A DNA stretch of 64,000 nucleotides from assembly GCF_964204645.1 (NCBI RefSeq), contig NC_134033.1, forward strand, positions 3,531,631 to 3,595,630. The letters run 5' to 3'. Position 1 is the stretch's first letter. Each line of letters opens with the position of its first letter. The notes beneath the pieces are model-generated. The model was not told the origin of the DNA and did not search any database. It saw only the letters and a program-made list of their open reading frames with translations. Positions 1-12,121 of the stretch are shown one piece after another. The stretch is from Tubulanus polymorphus (lineage: Eukaryota > Nemertea > Palaeonemertea > Tubulaniformes > Tubulanidae). A program made the position numbers and the translations under genes.

Positions 1-652
1 TTATTATTATGATGGTATTGGTCGTATTTTTAATTATTACAATGCCAATATATTAACGGTTTATATGGAGAATACTGTGTCCCCTTAACGATTACAGATC
101 TGTACACTTTCCGCCGTTTGTGGGCACGTCTTGAATGACCCCAAATAATAATGTGTATTTACAGATTTCTTGTTGAAATAATAAACATTGTTTTCGTTGC
201 TGTACAATATTTCTTGTCGATGATATTTTCGACCGTCCGTTTCTTCGCTAGATTACTGGTTCAAATTACTCAACCTCATCTATGAAGACCGCCGGATCCC
301 CCAGGCCAAATATTTCATACTTTGAATGAAAGGAGCGGTCGACGCGTTCGACCCAAGACTGAGTTCTTGCGAAGACGTCAAATGTAACCGAAAATAGGAA
401 GTGTTGTAGGTGACGTCATAGTTGAAAGAAGCAAACGTACATGATATTTTCATTTACACTTTTTATAAGCGTAAAAATAAAAGTACGAACGAGCGGTTGA
501 CTCTCTTTACTTAGCTTCAGAGCGAAATAACATCCTTTTGGGTAGACAGACTTTATGGCTCTGCTCAAACTCCAGTCACCCCATTTTATTTTATATTATA
601 TTTTGTCATTATTTGTGTTGTACATATTGATGGTGACAAATAATCTACTATT

Positions 653-781
653 CTATGCTATGCTATGCTGTGCTATGCTGAGCTGTGCTGTGCTGTGCTG
701 TACTGTGCTGTGCCGTGCTATGCTATGCTGTGCTATGCTGTGCTGTGCTGTGCTGTGCTGTGCTATGCTATGGTATGCTAT
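653..781. repeat. CTATG/CTGTG microsatellite, unit 1
   Basis: Pentameric tandem repeat of CTATG and CTGTG variants, open in several frames and therefore a source of spurious Met-Leu-Cys-Cys reading frames. The same array sits at about 15773-15905 in unit 2 with slightly different unit order. Confidence 0.95.
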
Positions 782-1443
782 GAATCTGTATTCTCCTTTC
801 AACTTTCTAATCAGCCACTCAGTTCCTTCGTTTGATTTCTTGTATAAATATCCTGGTAATTCCATTATGTGCGCAGAACGCCTGATGAACAGTCTTTAGC
901 CGAAAAGATGAATTCTCTATTTGGCTGAGGTGAGGATACTTAGAAGTGATGTTCGTTTTTTTTAGAATAAAACCCGGTGCGAGGTGCATCGTCTCTGAAC
1001 GTAGAAACTGTTGCATTGATAGACTACGAACAGCGCCCTCGAGCGACAAAATCATTGATATATTCCTTTTTGATCAAAATATTATTGTTCATAAACTTTT
1101 TTAATGTTGAACGATTAAATGATGAATTACTACATGAACATTACGCCAGTTACAAATTGGACAAGTTTTGTATCCCTAAAACTCTAAATCCTAGTTTCAA
1201 ATGGATGGTAGCTTCTCATTGCAGGTTTTTACGAATAAGTAATTCAGTAAACACGCTACCATTACCAGAGAGTTGTGAGTTAGATTTAACTAAAAGCTAA
1301 AATAATGTTGCTTATTATATTGTGGTAATTTTGCTCTATTGCATTGTATGTCATTGTATAAGTTCATCTAATCCGGTCATGTAACTGCAAACCAGATTTA
1401 GGGATAAGCAAACATTTTACCGGGACTCGTGTCAAACTATTGT

Positions 1444-4400
1444 TTATTTACTGGATGTCGTCAATCCTAGTAGTCGTTTATTGCGTTCACGAATAGATTT
1501 CATATCGATAGTTAGTATTGTATAAAGAAGCGGATTCAGAGACGAGTTGATCGGTAAAAATAGAACGGCCAGCCAAGCGGCCACCTGGTTCGGTATCTCG
1601 ACCGAAAATACGGCGCAAAACTGAACGATTATTATCGGTAGCCAGCAAAATAGATTACAAAGATTGATTACTAAACTCCTTCGAGCTAAAACCAGTTCGG
1701 TAGGATCGGCTCTACCCGAGCCCGACCTACTTCCAGATACGAGTCTATATATCCGAGCGTACGTCATCATTATCGAAGCCAAAATGGCCGCATTAGACAA
1801 GGCAAAAATAGTGAATGAATAGTGCCAGCCATTAACGTCGATCGTCAGTAAATTCATAGGCAAACAAACTCCGGTTGTACCGTAAAAATTGTCTCCGAAG
1901 TAAGACGACGATGGCAGCGGTAGAATAGAAACTGTGATTATAACGAGCCAACACGTGCAGCAAATAGCGATGACGTATTTAACAGTTATAATCGGACTTC
2001 TAGAAAACGGGTTGGCGATATTTGAATATCTCTGACGCGTTAGAATTAAGAGAAAAGTTAAAGAACCTTCGCACGAAACAGTAACAATAACCCCGGCGAG
2101 ACGACATAATGAGCTATCCGTCCAGATTTCAGAATACAGAAAATAAACGCCTTTGAACGCGTGGTCAGCTCCTGCGATCATAAACAAATAGACCGACATC
2201 AGAAAATCACAACCGGCAATATTTATGATGAGAATTATGGAGGGAGTGTTCCGTCTTCTAGAGGATTCCACCCGCAACGCTTGAATGCGAAGTGACAAAA
2301 CGATACTGTTAGCGAGAAAACTGAAAGTCGCAATCACCCAGATGATGGCCCTCAGTACAGTGTTACCCATCAGGTCAGAGCAGGTCGAAAATTGATCAGC
2401 TTCGGGAAGACATCGGTCAACATTCGGTGCCATGCAGCAAAATTTGTAAGCATCCGAAGCGAGGTATTTCAATGATGTTAGATCGTCAAGAACATTTCTT
2501 TGTACGGATATTACTTCGGAATTGTTGACGAGGTCTAGAATTTCAAGTCCAACCAATCCAGAAAAAGCATAGCTGGAAATATAATAGATCATGTTACTGC
2601 TGATATTTAACGACTGTAATGCGGATAAACCTTTAAATACATTTCCACCGAGAACCGATATAGAAAGTCCGTGAAGATCGAGAGCAGTGAGTGACGTCAG
2701 ACCTCGAAAACTACCGTCTTCTAAATGTTGCAGCGGATTTCCGATAAGAAATAGTTCTTTTAAATTGATCAAACCTGCGAATGAATTAGCAGATAATGAT
2801 GTTATGCGGTTGTGAGTCAGGTCTAATATGTAAAGATTGTTTAGATTAGAAAACGCGTTTTGAACGATGTTAGACAAATAATTGCCCGAAATATCGAGAA
2901 AACGAAGATAAATGAAAGAGTTGAACGTCAACTCGTTAAATACGACTCGGTTATTCGACAAAATCAAAACCCGAGTTGATTCTATAAAATGACCAGTAAT
3001 ATCTGATAAAAGAGCATTTTCACAATCGATGAAATGACCCCTGCAATTGCAACGTTCAGGACACGTGACCTTACAGAATGACTCGTCATCCGAGTTATGT
3101 TTACAATTTACGAAACCGTCGCAAACTTCAGATTGCGGAATACATCGATTTTCCTGGCCACATTTAAACATTCCCGGACACGACCAAGTCTCGCAGTTTC
3201 GTTCATCTTCTGAATTAGGACAATCGGATCGACCGTCACAAACGTGTCTGATCGGTATACAGTAAGATCCCGGACATTTTACAGTACCAGCCGCGCATTC
3301 GAAGTCATTACACGCGAGTATATGTTCAAGATTTCTACATACCGGGAAACCAATCGGCATCCTTTCTAAAATACACCTTTCGTGTCGGGAATAACAGCGA
3401 GGAGAATTGAACGAACATCTTTGTTCATCCGATTCCTTACACAGATCTGTGAAACGAGTCGTACAGTGATTGTCATTATTACAGTAAACCTCGGGATTCA
3501 CTGTCATATTAGTGACCAATTCATCTTCTTCGAGACTTCCGCTACAATCCACGACACCATCCCGATACAACTGAGAACTAATACATTCACCGTCCGCGCA
3601 CGAGAACCCCTGGCAAAGTTCGGCAGTGCATCCAATCTCATCGGAACCGTCTTTACAGTTGGCTAGTCCGTCACATCGTTCATAACTATCGATACATTGG
3701 TGATTGGAACAGCGATATTGCGTGGATAAACACGGTGGATGATAGCACGAGTTCTCATCCGAGCCATCGATGCAATCTCTCATAAAGTCACAGAAACCGC
3801 TAATCGATATAACCTGTCCATCGTTACAGCGGAACTGACTGTGTAAATTGATATCCGTACAATTAAGTTCATCTTCACCGTGTTGACAGTCGTGTCTGGT
3901 ATCACATACGCGATGGTCGCTGATACATCTTTGATCGTTACATTCAAACTGCCACGATTTACAACCGCTTCCAGAAGCTAACTCTTCACCAGTTACATTA
4001 TAGGTACACAACACGGAATGCACTTTATCTTTTGTATCATCGAAAGGTTTCAATAACCATTTAACTTTTGAGTATAAGTAATTTCATTTCTGGTCACTAG
4101 TGGTTTGATAATTTTAGATCCGTCGCGGTCCATGGTCAGTATAGCGCCATATTGATGTCGATATTGAAATACGCTGATAACCCTGTTCATATCGTTTTTT
4201 GTATTTAAGGAGATACTTACTATGTCGGCGCGAATGCTGTGACACATTTGTCTAGCACTCCGAATATTCAAACCTCGATTGTTTTTCCAGTCGGTTAGTA
4301 TTTGATAACATTGTCCAAAAATAGTTACCCAACCTCTTGGACAGGTTGAATTAATTAAAGTAACATCGGGAATCATTTGATCTATGGTTTTTTTTAAGTC

Positions 4401-4712
4401 TGTATTTGTTGAATTGTTCGCATCGTTTATCGTTGAATCATGTTTGATTTTGATGTCGATTCTCTCAGATTCACAAATGAATGTCGCATGCGTCTCGTCG
4501 ATTTGACACGGGAATCGAACCCAGTTCGCTGATCCTCGTGGATTATTCAGTATCATCGCCGTACACGGCATATTGACGTCATTTTTTGGCTGTTTTCCTA
4601 GCGGAGATATCAATCCTCGAATAACTTCTGGTATCGTTTCATTAATAACAGGTTTATACCACTCTGTGTAGCTCATTGGTTTACCGTCAGTCCACGTGTA
4701 ATAACCATCATT
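1444..4712 (-). CDS. Receptor copy 1, exon 3: lectin, LDLa, LRR, 7TM (frameshifted)
   Basis: One 3.27-kb exon. Order: rest of lectin module 1 (WTDGKPMSYTEW), a second lectin-like module (CPRGWVTIFGQCYQI), the one-base deletion at about 4065-4069, then LDLa repeats with the CDGxxDCxxxxDE pattern (two are degenerate), LRR N-cap (CPERCNCRG), seven to eight LRRs, the LGR hinge (SLKYLASDAYKFCC), and about 305 residues of 7TM. TM3 ends LTRQRYSNIANPF, with Q where LGRs carry E or D. TM7 keeps NPLLY. The open stretch after the shift runs 1444-4053. Absence of introns through the LRRs differs from vertebrate LGRs, which have many. Confidence 0.9.
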
Positions 4713-4787
4713 CTGTTTCGTGAAAAAATGAAATATATCATTTCTTTAAAAGCCTTTCTATTTCATATTTGTAGACATTAGTCTTAC

Positions 4788-6137
4788 CTGCCATTTCAAT
4801 CCAATCATCATTATGAGCGCTTTTAATGAGTACGCCATTTGGAGAAGTTCTGTAGCGAATAATCTTTTGATGGAAATCATTTCCTGTTCTGAGTTGATAC
4901 TGAGTAGATGTCCCGCGTACTTCTGTCTACAGTATATTTCAGCGTTCTCCCAATTCAGACGTTCATCTCTGATGAATTTGATGCAGGAAATTCCGGAATT
5001 CAGAAATCCTTGTTCACAGTAGAAATCACCGAAATCTTTAATCGGTAACGACTCGTGTAAAGTGTATTGTATTTGAAAGGTGGGGACTTTATTGTTTACT
5101 TCAAAATAAAGATGGCTATTTATCAAGCTATATAATATAAGTCCACGAACCGCGTTATTATCACATATTTTTGTTTCATGTGGGGTTTTTGTATATTCTG
5201 ATATCCTTTGGATAAAAATTATTGCATCATCCACATTTATATTTCCTGTTTGGCATGAAACTGATCCAATAGATTTCACAATAAATCTGTAATATTGAAA
5301 TTTCTCTGGTATCGGGTTGAAAAATGTGTAGAGAATAGGTTTAGATGCAATACCTGCCCGACTTGGGTAGTTCGGTGACTGCACGAGTCCACATCTATCT
5401 TCGGTTGTAATTGATCGAAAGGTGCTGCTTACATCCTTAAAGTTTTCTGAATCTTTTGTGTCAGTTTCTTTCACTCCTAGACATTTACGACGTAGTTTAA
5501 CTATTAGTGGTTCCCACCAGAATTCAAACTCATCTGTGAAATCTACAGTGCTTAATACGAGACTGTTATTAAGAAACTGATTACTCAAACTCAGAAACTC
5601 ATCACATGACCATGACATCTTGAGAAAACATCGGTCAATATGATATTCGTGTTCTGATAATATGTGAATATTTTTCAAGCGAAGGCGTCGATTTTCAGGT
5701 GTAATCACGAGACAGTGTGACGTCATATTGATCTGACGTTCTTCTTCTTGTAGAACATAACCATCACAATCAGTAGTAGTAAATATGAGGTATGGCAAGT
5801 CAGGACGACCAACTGTTAACTGATTGTTATAGTAATAAGCGTATGCTACTACAGTAACCGGTCCACCTGATGTAATCAGACTGACGACAGATCGACCGTT
5901 ATAGTATCCCAAACCACCAGCAGGACAATACGGACCATAGCGTCTAGCTCTGAAATTACTACCATCAAATATATAAAAACCAGCTCGATCACAGTTTTCT
6001 GATAGCACTGTTAGTTCCAAATGTTCTGATTCATAGATGTTCACTTTCCAGTTTATTCGTACTGTACCTACACGATACAATGTATTCGATCTCGGGAACA
6101 ATAGATTGGCTGATATTGACGTCACGTCCAGGCCATC
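4788..6137 (-). CDS. Receptor copy 1, exon 2: CUB and start of C-type lectin
   Basis: Acceptor TTTCAG at 6138 and donor GTAAG at 4783-4787 give 450 codons in phase 0. The middle holds another CUB domain (CGLVQSPNYPSRAG). The last about 80 codons open a C-type lectin module (WENAEIYCRQKYAGHLLSIN), finished in exon 3 across the junction MIGLKWQ / NDGYYTWTDG. That junction restores the typical lectin core, which supports the splice assignment. Confidence 0.85.
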
Positions 6138-6456
6138 CTGAAATATAAGAGAATTGATTACAGCAAGTTTTACAATACGACAAATTCAAACTCCTTACAA
6201 CCTAAAATAGAAAAAGATACTCGATATTATCGATATTATCCGATATTAGTTCGAGATGTTGCAATCCAAACTTACGTAATTCAAATTCTAAACACCCATC
6301 ATAATTAGTCCGTGTAAACAACATGTGCTTTGGGTCACATTACGTTATTATTCCAAGTTTCTTAGTAAAGTATCACTGGTCAAAATCGCCATAGAAAATA
6401 TAGATTATTACAATGATTCTTTTACACGAATATACAAATCATTGTAATGAACTTAC

Positions 6457-7680
6457 CAACATACTGATTTTGTTGACGTAGACGTCTGATATTGTCATTG
6501 ATTTCACTTCAAATTCTATTTTTAAATGCGATCTTAAAAAATCCCATGTCGTTAAAACGCACAGAATCACGAGAAATCCGTCTGATTTTACACTCAGGGA
6601 TTTAAGTTGGTTAAAACTGAGTAAAATATCAGTTCTCACAATACGTAACCCTTCCTGTTTATATACACCAGCGACACCTGGTGACGTGACGAGATCACGT
6701 GACCAGTTGAAGACGACGTACTGCAGAACATCGACTGTGATAGACCAGCAGTATAAGTGTTTAGACTGAGTTACTATATGTGGTATTCCATCAATTGTAG
6801 TGAGCAGTCCTGATTTACCATAGACTTGAATTAACGGGTTAGAGATGATCCAATCTGATATTTTGTAAACTTGCACGAGTAACTGCGACCTGAACGGATA
6901 TCTATTTCTGATAACAATACGTGCTTTATTAGTTTTAGTATAAAACGATGAAGGTGGATGTCCGGTTTGTTCTCGTATAAGAGCTATAGGTTCACTGGTG
7001 CTGTTCCATCCGTCGTAAATTTGAGGACGAGTTTTCATCGGATCCTCACCTGGTCTTAATCTGAAATCTATCTGTATAAACGTTAAATTCATTGCAAACC
7101 CGTCTGGCATCCCGATCCATTCTAACAACAATTTACATCGCCGGGTAGAAATCATGAATTCATAACCTGTTTGAGTTGGTAATTCTTTTACTGCAAGTTT
7201 GAAACATTTACGTACGATTTTCAAGCGACTCTGTTCTTCAAAACGATATATGATATAAACCCGACTACCTCGCGGTCCATCGACGTTACTCCTAAACAAC
7301 AACGAAATCAAATCGTTACTGCGGATATCTAATTGCTTTCTTCCGGTAGCGCAGAGTTTGTTGTCAGACTCACCGACGAGAAGATAGTTTTCGTTACAGA
7401 ATATCGACGGCTCGATGTCGTAGTAAACTTGAACGAGAAAATTTCCCGATGAAGAGCTGTTGACGAACCAACGACATTCAACACCGCGCACTAACGACGG
7501 ATAGTTCGGTGAAACGATGTAACCAGACGTAGAATCGACGGAGTATTGAGTGTTGTTACAAGATGAACTGACTTTAACAGACGCGGCTTCCTCGACAGAG
7601 TTTGCGCGATCAGCCCGCGTTAATATACAGTCTCCGCAAGCGATCAGTAAAACTACGAACAACGCTTTCATTCGCTGCAT
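6457..7680 (-). CDS. Receptor copy 1, exon 1: signal peptide and CUB
   Basis: Starts at the Met of a hydrophobic leader (MQRMKALFVVLLIACG) and ends at a GTAAGT donor (6451-6456). Residues about 40-150 form a CUB domain with the SGYIVSPNYPS signature and paired cysteines (CNNTQ, ECRWF, FCNEN, LCATG). Residues about 158-275 look like a second, weaker CUB-type beta sandwich. Several N-x-S/T sites fit an extracellular location. The exon is 408 codons and ends in phase 0. Confidence 0.85.
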
Positions 7681-8880
7681 ATTGATAATTCACGCTCCAA
7701 AAAACAAACACATTCCTTCCTATCTCCAAGTTTGCGCGATATTTCTCAAAAGAGTGGCTGCAAAGTAATGACGAATTCGGAAAAGTTGACGAATGGATTA
7801 GAATCTAATTATTTTGTTAAGAAAAATCCGCCCATCAACCTCGCGCCAGAGTCGTTTTTGTGAAACTTTCATCTGTTCTCGGTTTCGCTGTAATTACCGC
7901 GGTTTCTAAATTTAGACGTGTTCAACATATCGTGTTTAAAATCGTGTGCAATTATTTCGCTAAAAATATATCTACTGCCGCTCCCGAACAGCGTTCAGTT
8001 TCTGATAATATCCGATAACGTTTTCACTATCTTTACTTCAAAAAATGCGAAATGCGTCCAATTTATTAAAGTTAACACTTTCTGGCGTAATGGTCACATT
8101 GCGACGCGTCGCAGCATCGAAGCATACAAAGCGTTCAGTTGATTTCAGTTTAAAACTTTGTGGTGCTGTGGTCACATTTTCCATTTTAATTCGAAATATT
8201 CTGCGGTATCGTAAACGAATTCGCACCTAAAACATTTCACTTTCGATTCGCTTTATGTTTACAGTAAGCTCTGAATTGAAAGTTTGCAAAACCGAATCCG
8301 AACACAGTCGATTTTATACCATCAGGCCCGGCCTGGTTCGATCACGCTAAGACCGAAATAAAATCGACTCATTCTGAGTGCCTAGTCAGGCCTGTAGTTA
8401 GGGGGTTCTAGTACATCGATGAAGGTCTATCCTGATGCCGGCATTGAAAAAAATTTTTGGACCGATTTTAAATGATTCACTCGTAGGCGAACCTTTCTGG
8501 CGAAAATTACTGGATTCGAGACCAAATCGCGGGAATGAAGCAACTTTTCTGCCATTCTCACCCCTATCTCACATGTTGCGAAATTTTTCTTCTTCGCTGA
8601 TTATTTTCAAAATTTTCTGCTCGGCAACCACCGACTAAAACCATACGCGCCTTTAGTGTGTTTACCTGTAAAACTTCCGCATTCCAGATAATCGAAATAC
8701 ATGGCTGGGTACGGGCTTGTTATTACTTGTATAATGCTTAGCGTCACCAAAATTCACCAAGTTGAGGAAGTTCTTGCCAAGCTGATACATCATCTTCTTG
8801 TAAGTTTTCCCATCGAGAAAGGATTCGAATTTCAATCCTCATCATGGATATTCAATTATCATTCTACTGTCTTCTACCGC
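7681..8880. other. Upstream region of receptor copy 1, no gene
   Basis: About 1.2 kb between the receptor start codon and the 109-bp tandem repeats. It probably contains the receptor 5' UTR and promoter. No clear TATA box or initiator was identified. High identity to unit 2 (29157 onward) begins to decay within this stretch at about 8000-8100. Confidence 0.5.
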
Positions 8881-8884
8881 CTTT

Positions 8885-9165
8885 GAATGTCTATCATTGT
8901 AGTATGGAGATTTGGCGATCAGTTTTTAAAAGTGTGCTGATATGTTTGATGTTTGTAGTTCATTTTCATTAAGAAATGTCTCGGGTGAAGCACTGAACAC
9001 ATCTGAAATGTGGACGATCAGTTTTTGAAAGTGTGCTGATAAAATGTCTTATGTCTGGTGTTTGTAGTTCATTTTCAATTAAAAATATCTTAGGTGAAGT
9101 ACAGAACACATGTGAAGTGATGACGATCAGTTTTTGAAAGTGTGCTGATAAAATGTCTAAAAATT
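8885..9165. repeat. About 109-bp tandem repeat, unit 1 (2-3 copies)
   Basis: Repeated block containing GATCAGTTTTTGAAAGTGTG and TCTGGTGTTTGTAGTTCATT. The unit 2 counterpart (30420-31110) has about six copies with 109-112 bp spacing, so the array length changed after duplication. Confidence 0.85.
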
Positions 9166-9372
9166 TGCAAAATGACGTTTTCAGGCCAGAGTACGAGAGT
9201 ACGACTCGCAATCACTCACCACCACACGTAATTTTTTCTATATAAATGGGACACAGAAAGACATTCTTGGCATCGATAAATAACAGAATAAAACCATCAA
9301 AAGATAATATGAAATAAAAAATTAGTTGATGTTTTACAAGAAATTTAGCATAAAATAATAATATTATAAAAA

Positions 9373-9570
9373 ATGAAAACTAAATATGGTGAAAAAATAA
9401 CAGCGAATTTAAGTTATTGCAGCGTGAGTACAACACGTGAATTTAAAGTATTTTTACCCGATAAATGGAATACATTGAATAATGTCGATTTAAAAGATTT
9501 AGAAGGATTCAAGATGATAAATCATGGAAAAGATGAAGATGGTCATTATGAATTAGACATCGTTGAATAA
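9373..9570 (+). CDS. Unrecognised 65-aa open frame in AT-rich block
   Basis: Small open frame from ATG to TAA in very AT-rich DNA. The protein is hydrophilic and acidic at its C-terminus (MINHGKDEDGHYELDI). Unit 2 keeps the same reading frame at about 31290-31440 (GFKMINHGKDEDGHYELEI) but has lost the start. Substitutions between the copies are few and mainly conservative, which hints at past coding function. I do not recognise the family. It could be a fossil of a mobile element rather than a host gene. Confidence 0.3.
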   Translation: MKTKYGEKITANLSYCSVSTTREFKVFLPDKWNTLNNVDLKDLEGFKMINHGKDEDGHYELDIVE

Positions 9571-9689
9571 ATATTCAAAGAAAAATTAAGAATATTTTCT
9601 CAATCAAAATATTTTCCAAAAAGATTGACAGAAATCAATATTTTTCTGCTTTTTTCACACTTAAAACGAAGAGTAAAAATATTAATCAT

Positions 9690-10290
9690 TTGGAAATTAA
9701 AAAACGAGGAGTAAAGATGTTAATGATTTGGAAATTAAAAACGAGGAGTAAAGATGTTAATGATTTGGAAATTAAAAACGAGGACAAAATGAGGAATAAA
9801 AATGTAAATGATTTTCAAAATTGAAAACGATGACGAAATGAGGAGTAAAAATATCAATGATTTTCAAAATTAAGAAAGAGGTCAAAATGAGGAGTAAAAT
9901 AGCAATGATTTTCAAAATTAAGAAAGAGGACAAAATGAGAAGTAAAAATATCAATGATTTTCAAAATTAAAAACGAGGACAAGATGAGGAGTAAAAATAT
10001 TAATGACTTTCAAAGTTAAAAACGAGGACAAAATGAGGAGTAAAAATATCAATGATTTTCAAAATTAAAAACGAGGACAAAATGAGGAGTAAAAATATCA
10101 ATGATTTTCAAAATTAAAAACGAGGACAAAATGAGTAGTAAAAATATTAATGACTTTCAAAGTTAAAAACGAGGACAAAATGAGGAGTAAAAATATTAAA
10201 GACTTTCAAAATTAAAAACGAGGACAAAATGAGGAGTAAAAATATTAATGATTTTCAAAATTAAAAACGTGGACAAAGTGAGGAATAATG
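9690..10290. repeat. 49-bp AT-rich minisatellite, unit 1
   Basis: About twelve copies of a 49-bp unit with the core ACGAGGACAAAATGAGGAG followed by TAAAAATAT and ATGATTTTCAAAATTAAA. Spacing measured between successive AACGAGGACA cores is 49. A shorter array of the same unit lies at 31540-31925. Confidence 0.9.
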
Positions 10291-10482
10291 AATTGTGATT
10301 TTTCTCATTTTTAATTAAAATTTTTGCTTAATAAATGGAAACAATTCAAACAATGATTTGTCAAATTAATAGTTATAGATAAAAAGCTTTTTAGATTGAA
10401 TGGATCCAAACATCATATTCCTTTTAATGAATTGGAATTTAAGACATCTTTTTATGATTAACAACATAATATTTAATATAAG

Positions 10483-10935
10483 ATGGTGAAATATTTAGAA
10501 TTAAGTGTGGGAGCTGGCTATTGGTTGAGGATGGGGTGGAGAATGCTTGAGTCGGCGGTGTTTTGGTGGTGTATGTATATTGCTAAAAGAACTGGAGATT
10601 CGCAGGTTGTAACGATTCAATGGGTGAGCGACACCGCTACTGTGGCAATCGAGGATTCTACGTTTGGCAGGCGAGGATCCGCCAGGTTCGCTATTAGAAC
10701 TCGGTTTACCGCGCTCCAATTCCTCTACATTTCAGTTAAATTCGAATCAACTTTTCTCGTTAATAAATCATTACTTATAAAACTATACCATACGTCACGC
10801 TCATTGAACGTCAATCTTATATCTATTCGATGACTTGCTACGGTACCATTTCGATTTGGGAGCCTAAAAGTCCAGTTCAAAGATCATAAAAAATGAACTA
10901 ATTTAACGGACGTTGGGACGACTGGTTTTTGGACA
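10483..10935. mobile_element. Decayed MITE, GGGGTACCC family relative
   Basis: The internal segment CTGTGGCAATCGAGGATT, then GGCGAGGATCCGCCAGG, then a pyrimidine-rich TCTACATTTCA stretch, matches the interior of the element at 50150-50495. The termini are eroded. It cuts off the AT-rich block that continues in unit 2, so this insertion or rearrangement is unit 1 specific. Confidence 0.6.
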
Positions 10936-11355
10936 CGAAATTATAATTTGGGTTCAACCGCTTTTTCATACGTTTCAAATGTCAAAGAATTGGTCCGTAG
11001 TTATGATCAAGTTTTAAAGGGACTCCTGGTTGTCGCGAGTCCGCTGTATTTCAGACGATTCTAGGACAAAAAAACCCATTTTCTCACGCATTATCTTCCG
11101 TCATTTGTTTCTGGCCTTACTATTTACCGCAATATTTACCAGGTAGGGCCACGCGCTATTGTTTAGAATTGTATACAATGGGAGCTTTTGAAGCAATTCG
11201 AAGACCTTTTGCTTATTACGGCCCTGATGGAGAACCCACACAACTATGGAACTGAATCTAGAGTTAGATTAAACCCAGACATGTGTGGAACTTGGTCTAG
11301 AGTCAAGTTAAACCCACACAACAATAGCTGTGGCAATGGAGGATTCCACCTGTGG

Positions 11356-11775
11356 TTATAGAAGATTCACCAGGCGTCGCTAGTGTGCAATAGGACATGA
11401 ACTACTGTTTCAATAGAGGATTCACCAGGCGTCGCTAGTGTGCAGTAGGACATGAACTACTGTTTCAATAGAGGATTCACCAGGCGTCGCTAGTGTGCAG
11501 TAGGACATGCACTACTGTTGCAATAGAGGATTCACCAGGCGTCGCTAGTGTGCAGTAGGACATGAACTACTGTTGCAATAGAGGATTCACCAGGCGTCGC
11601 TAGTGTGCAGTAGGACATGCACTACTGTTGCAATAGAGGATTCACGAGGCGTCGCTAGTGTGCAGTAGGACATGCACTACTGTTGCAATAGAGGATTCAC
11701 CAGGCGTCGCTAGTGTGCAGTAGGACATGAACTACTGTGGCAATAGAGGATTCACCAGGCGTCGCTAGTGTGCAT
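11356..11775. repeat. 55-bp minisatellite (about 7.6 copies)
   Basis: Units begin at 11356, 11411, 11466, 11521, 11576, 11631, 11686 and 11741, an exact 55-bp period. Core: GAGGATTCACCAGGCGTCGC, TAGTGTGCAGTAGGACATG, AACTACTGTT. The core resembles the interior of the GGGGTACCC MITE family (GAGGATTCCAC, GCCAGGTTCACTAG), so it probably arose by amplification of a MITE fragment. I saw no counterpart array in unit 2. Confidence 0.95.
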
Positions 11776-12121
11776 CATGCAGACTTCCTATTTCTAACTC
11801 AATGTAGCCCACGGACACTTTTATAGTGACAACTAATTTTCACTACAATCGACGTTTCAGATCATTTAACATTGTTAGTTGAAGATTACTTTAAGATATA
11901 TAATAGGTACCGGGCAACAACATCAATCGAAAAATTTACCATTTATTCAAATTCATGCGTTTAATCATCAAAATTCAATCGCGTCACTCGAGAATTCATT
12001 GTGAAATTTGAAATCACGAAAAAAACGCATCGCTAAAAACGCATCGCAGTAAAAAGCTTGCGCCGCGTCATAGAGCTGCATAAGACGCGTTCATCTCCGG
12101 AAAAGACGTCCGGAAACTAAG

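Larger units (their letters stand above)
1444..7680 (-). pseudogene. GRL101-like LGR receptor, copy 1, frameshifted
   Basis: Three-exon minus-strand gene for a very large type C leucine-rich-repeat GPCR (about 1950 residues if it were in frame). Module order: signal peptide, two to three CUB domains, two C-type lectin modules, about seven LDLa repeats, LRR N-cap and seven to eight LRRs, LGR hinge, 7TM. Both introns are phase 0 with GTAAG donors and TTTCAG or AAACAG acceptors. One base is missing at about 4065-4069 relative to copy 2, so reading breaks in the second lectin module and a stop follows within a few codons. Everything downstream is still open. It is either a pseudogene, a truncated secreted form, or a sequencing error; the rest of the coding sequence shows no decay, so the break is recent or artefactual. 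Ligand unknown; relatives in the type C LGR group bind relaxin-type peptides. Confidence 0.85.

Noticed and set aside
555-899. 114-aa frame across the CTATG microsatellite and its overlapping partners
   Set aside because: Met-Leu-Cys-Cys runs are a by-product of the pentamer repeat; flanks show no protein family.
977-1300. 107-aa plus-strand frame, identical in both units (also 16101-16424)
   Set aside because: Identity is no evidence because the flanking noncoding DNA is equally identical; no family recognised and no splice or start context.
3047-3666. Plus-strand frames opposite the LDLa region (also 18189-18790)
   Set aside because: Antisense shadows of the cysteine-rich receptor exon.
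11356-11775. CRISPR-like array
   Set aside because: The 55-bp units are head to tail with no spacers and the genome is eukaryotic; it is a minisatellite.
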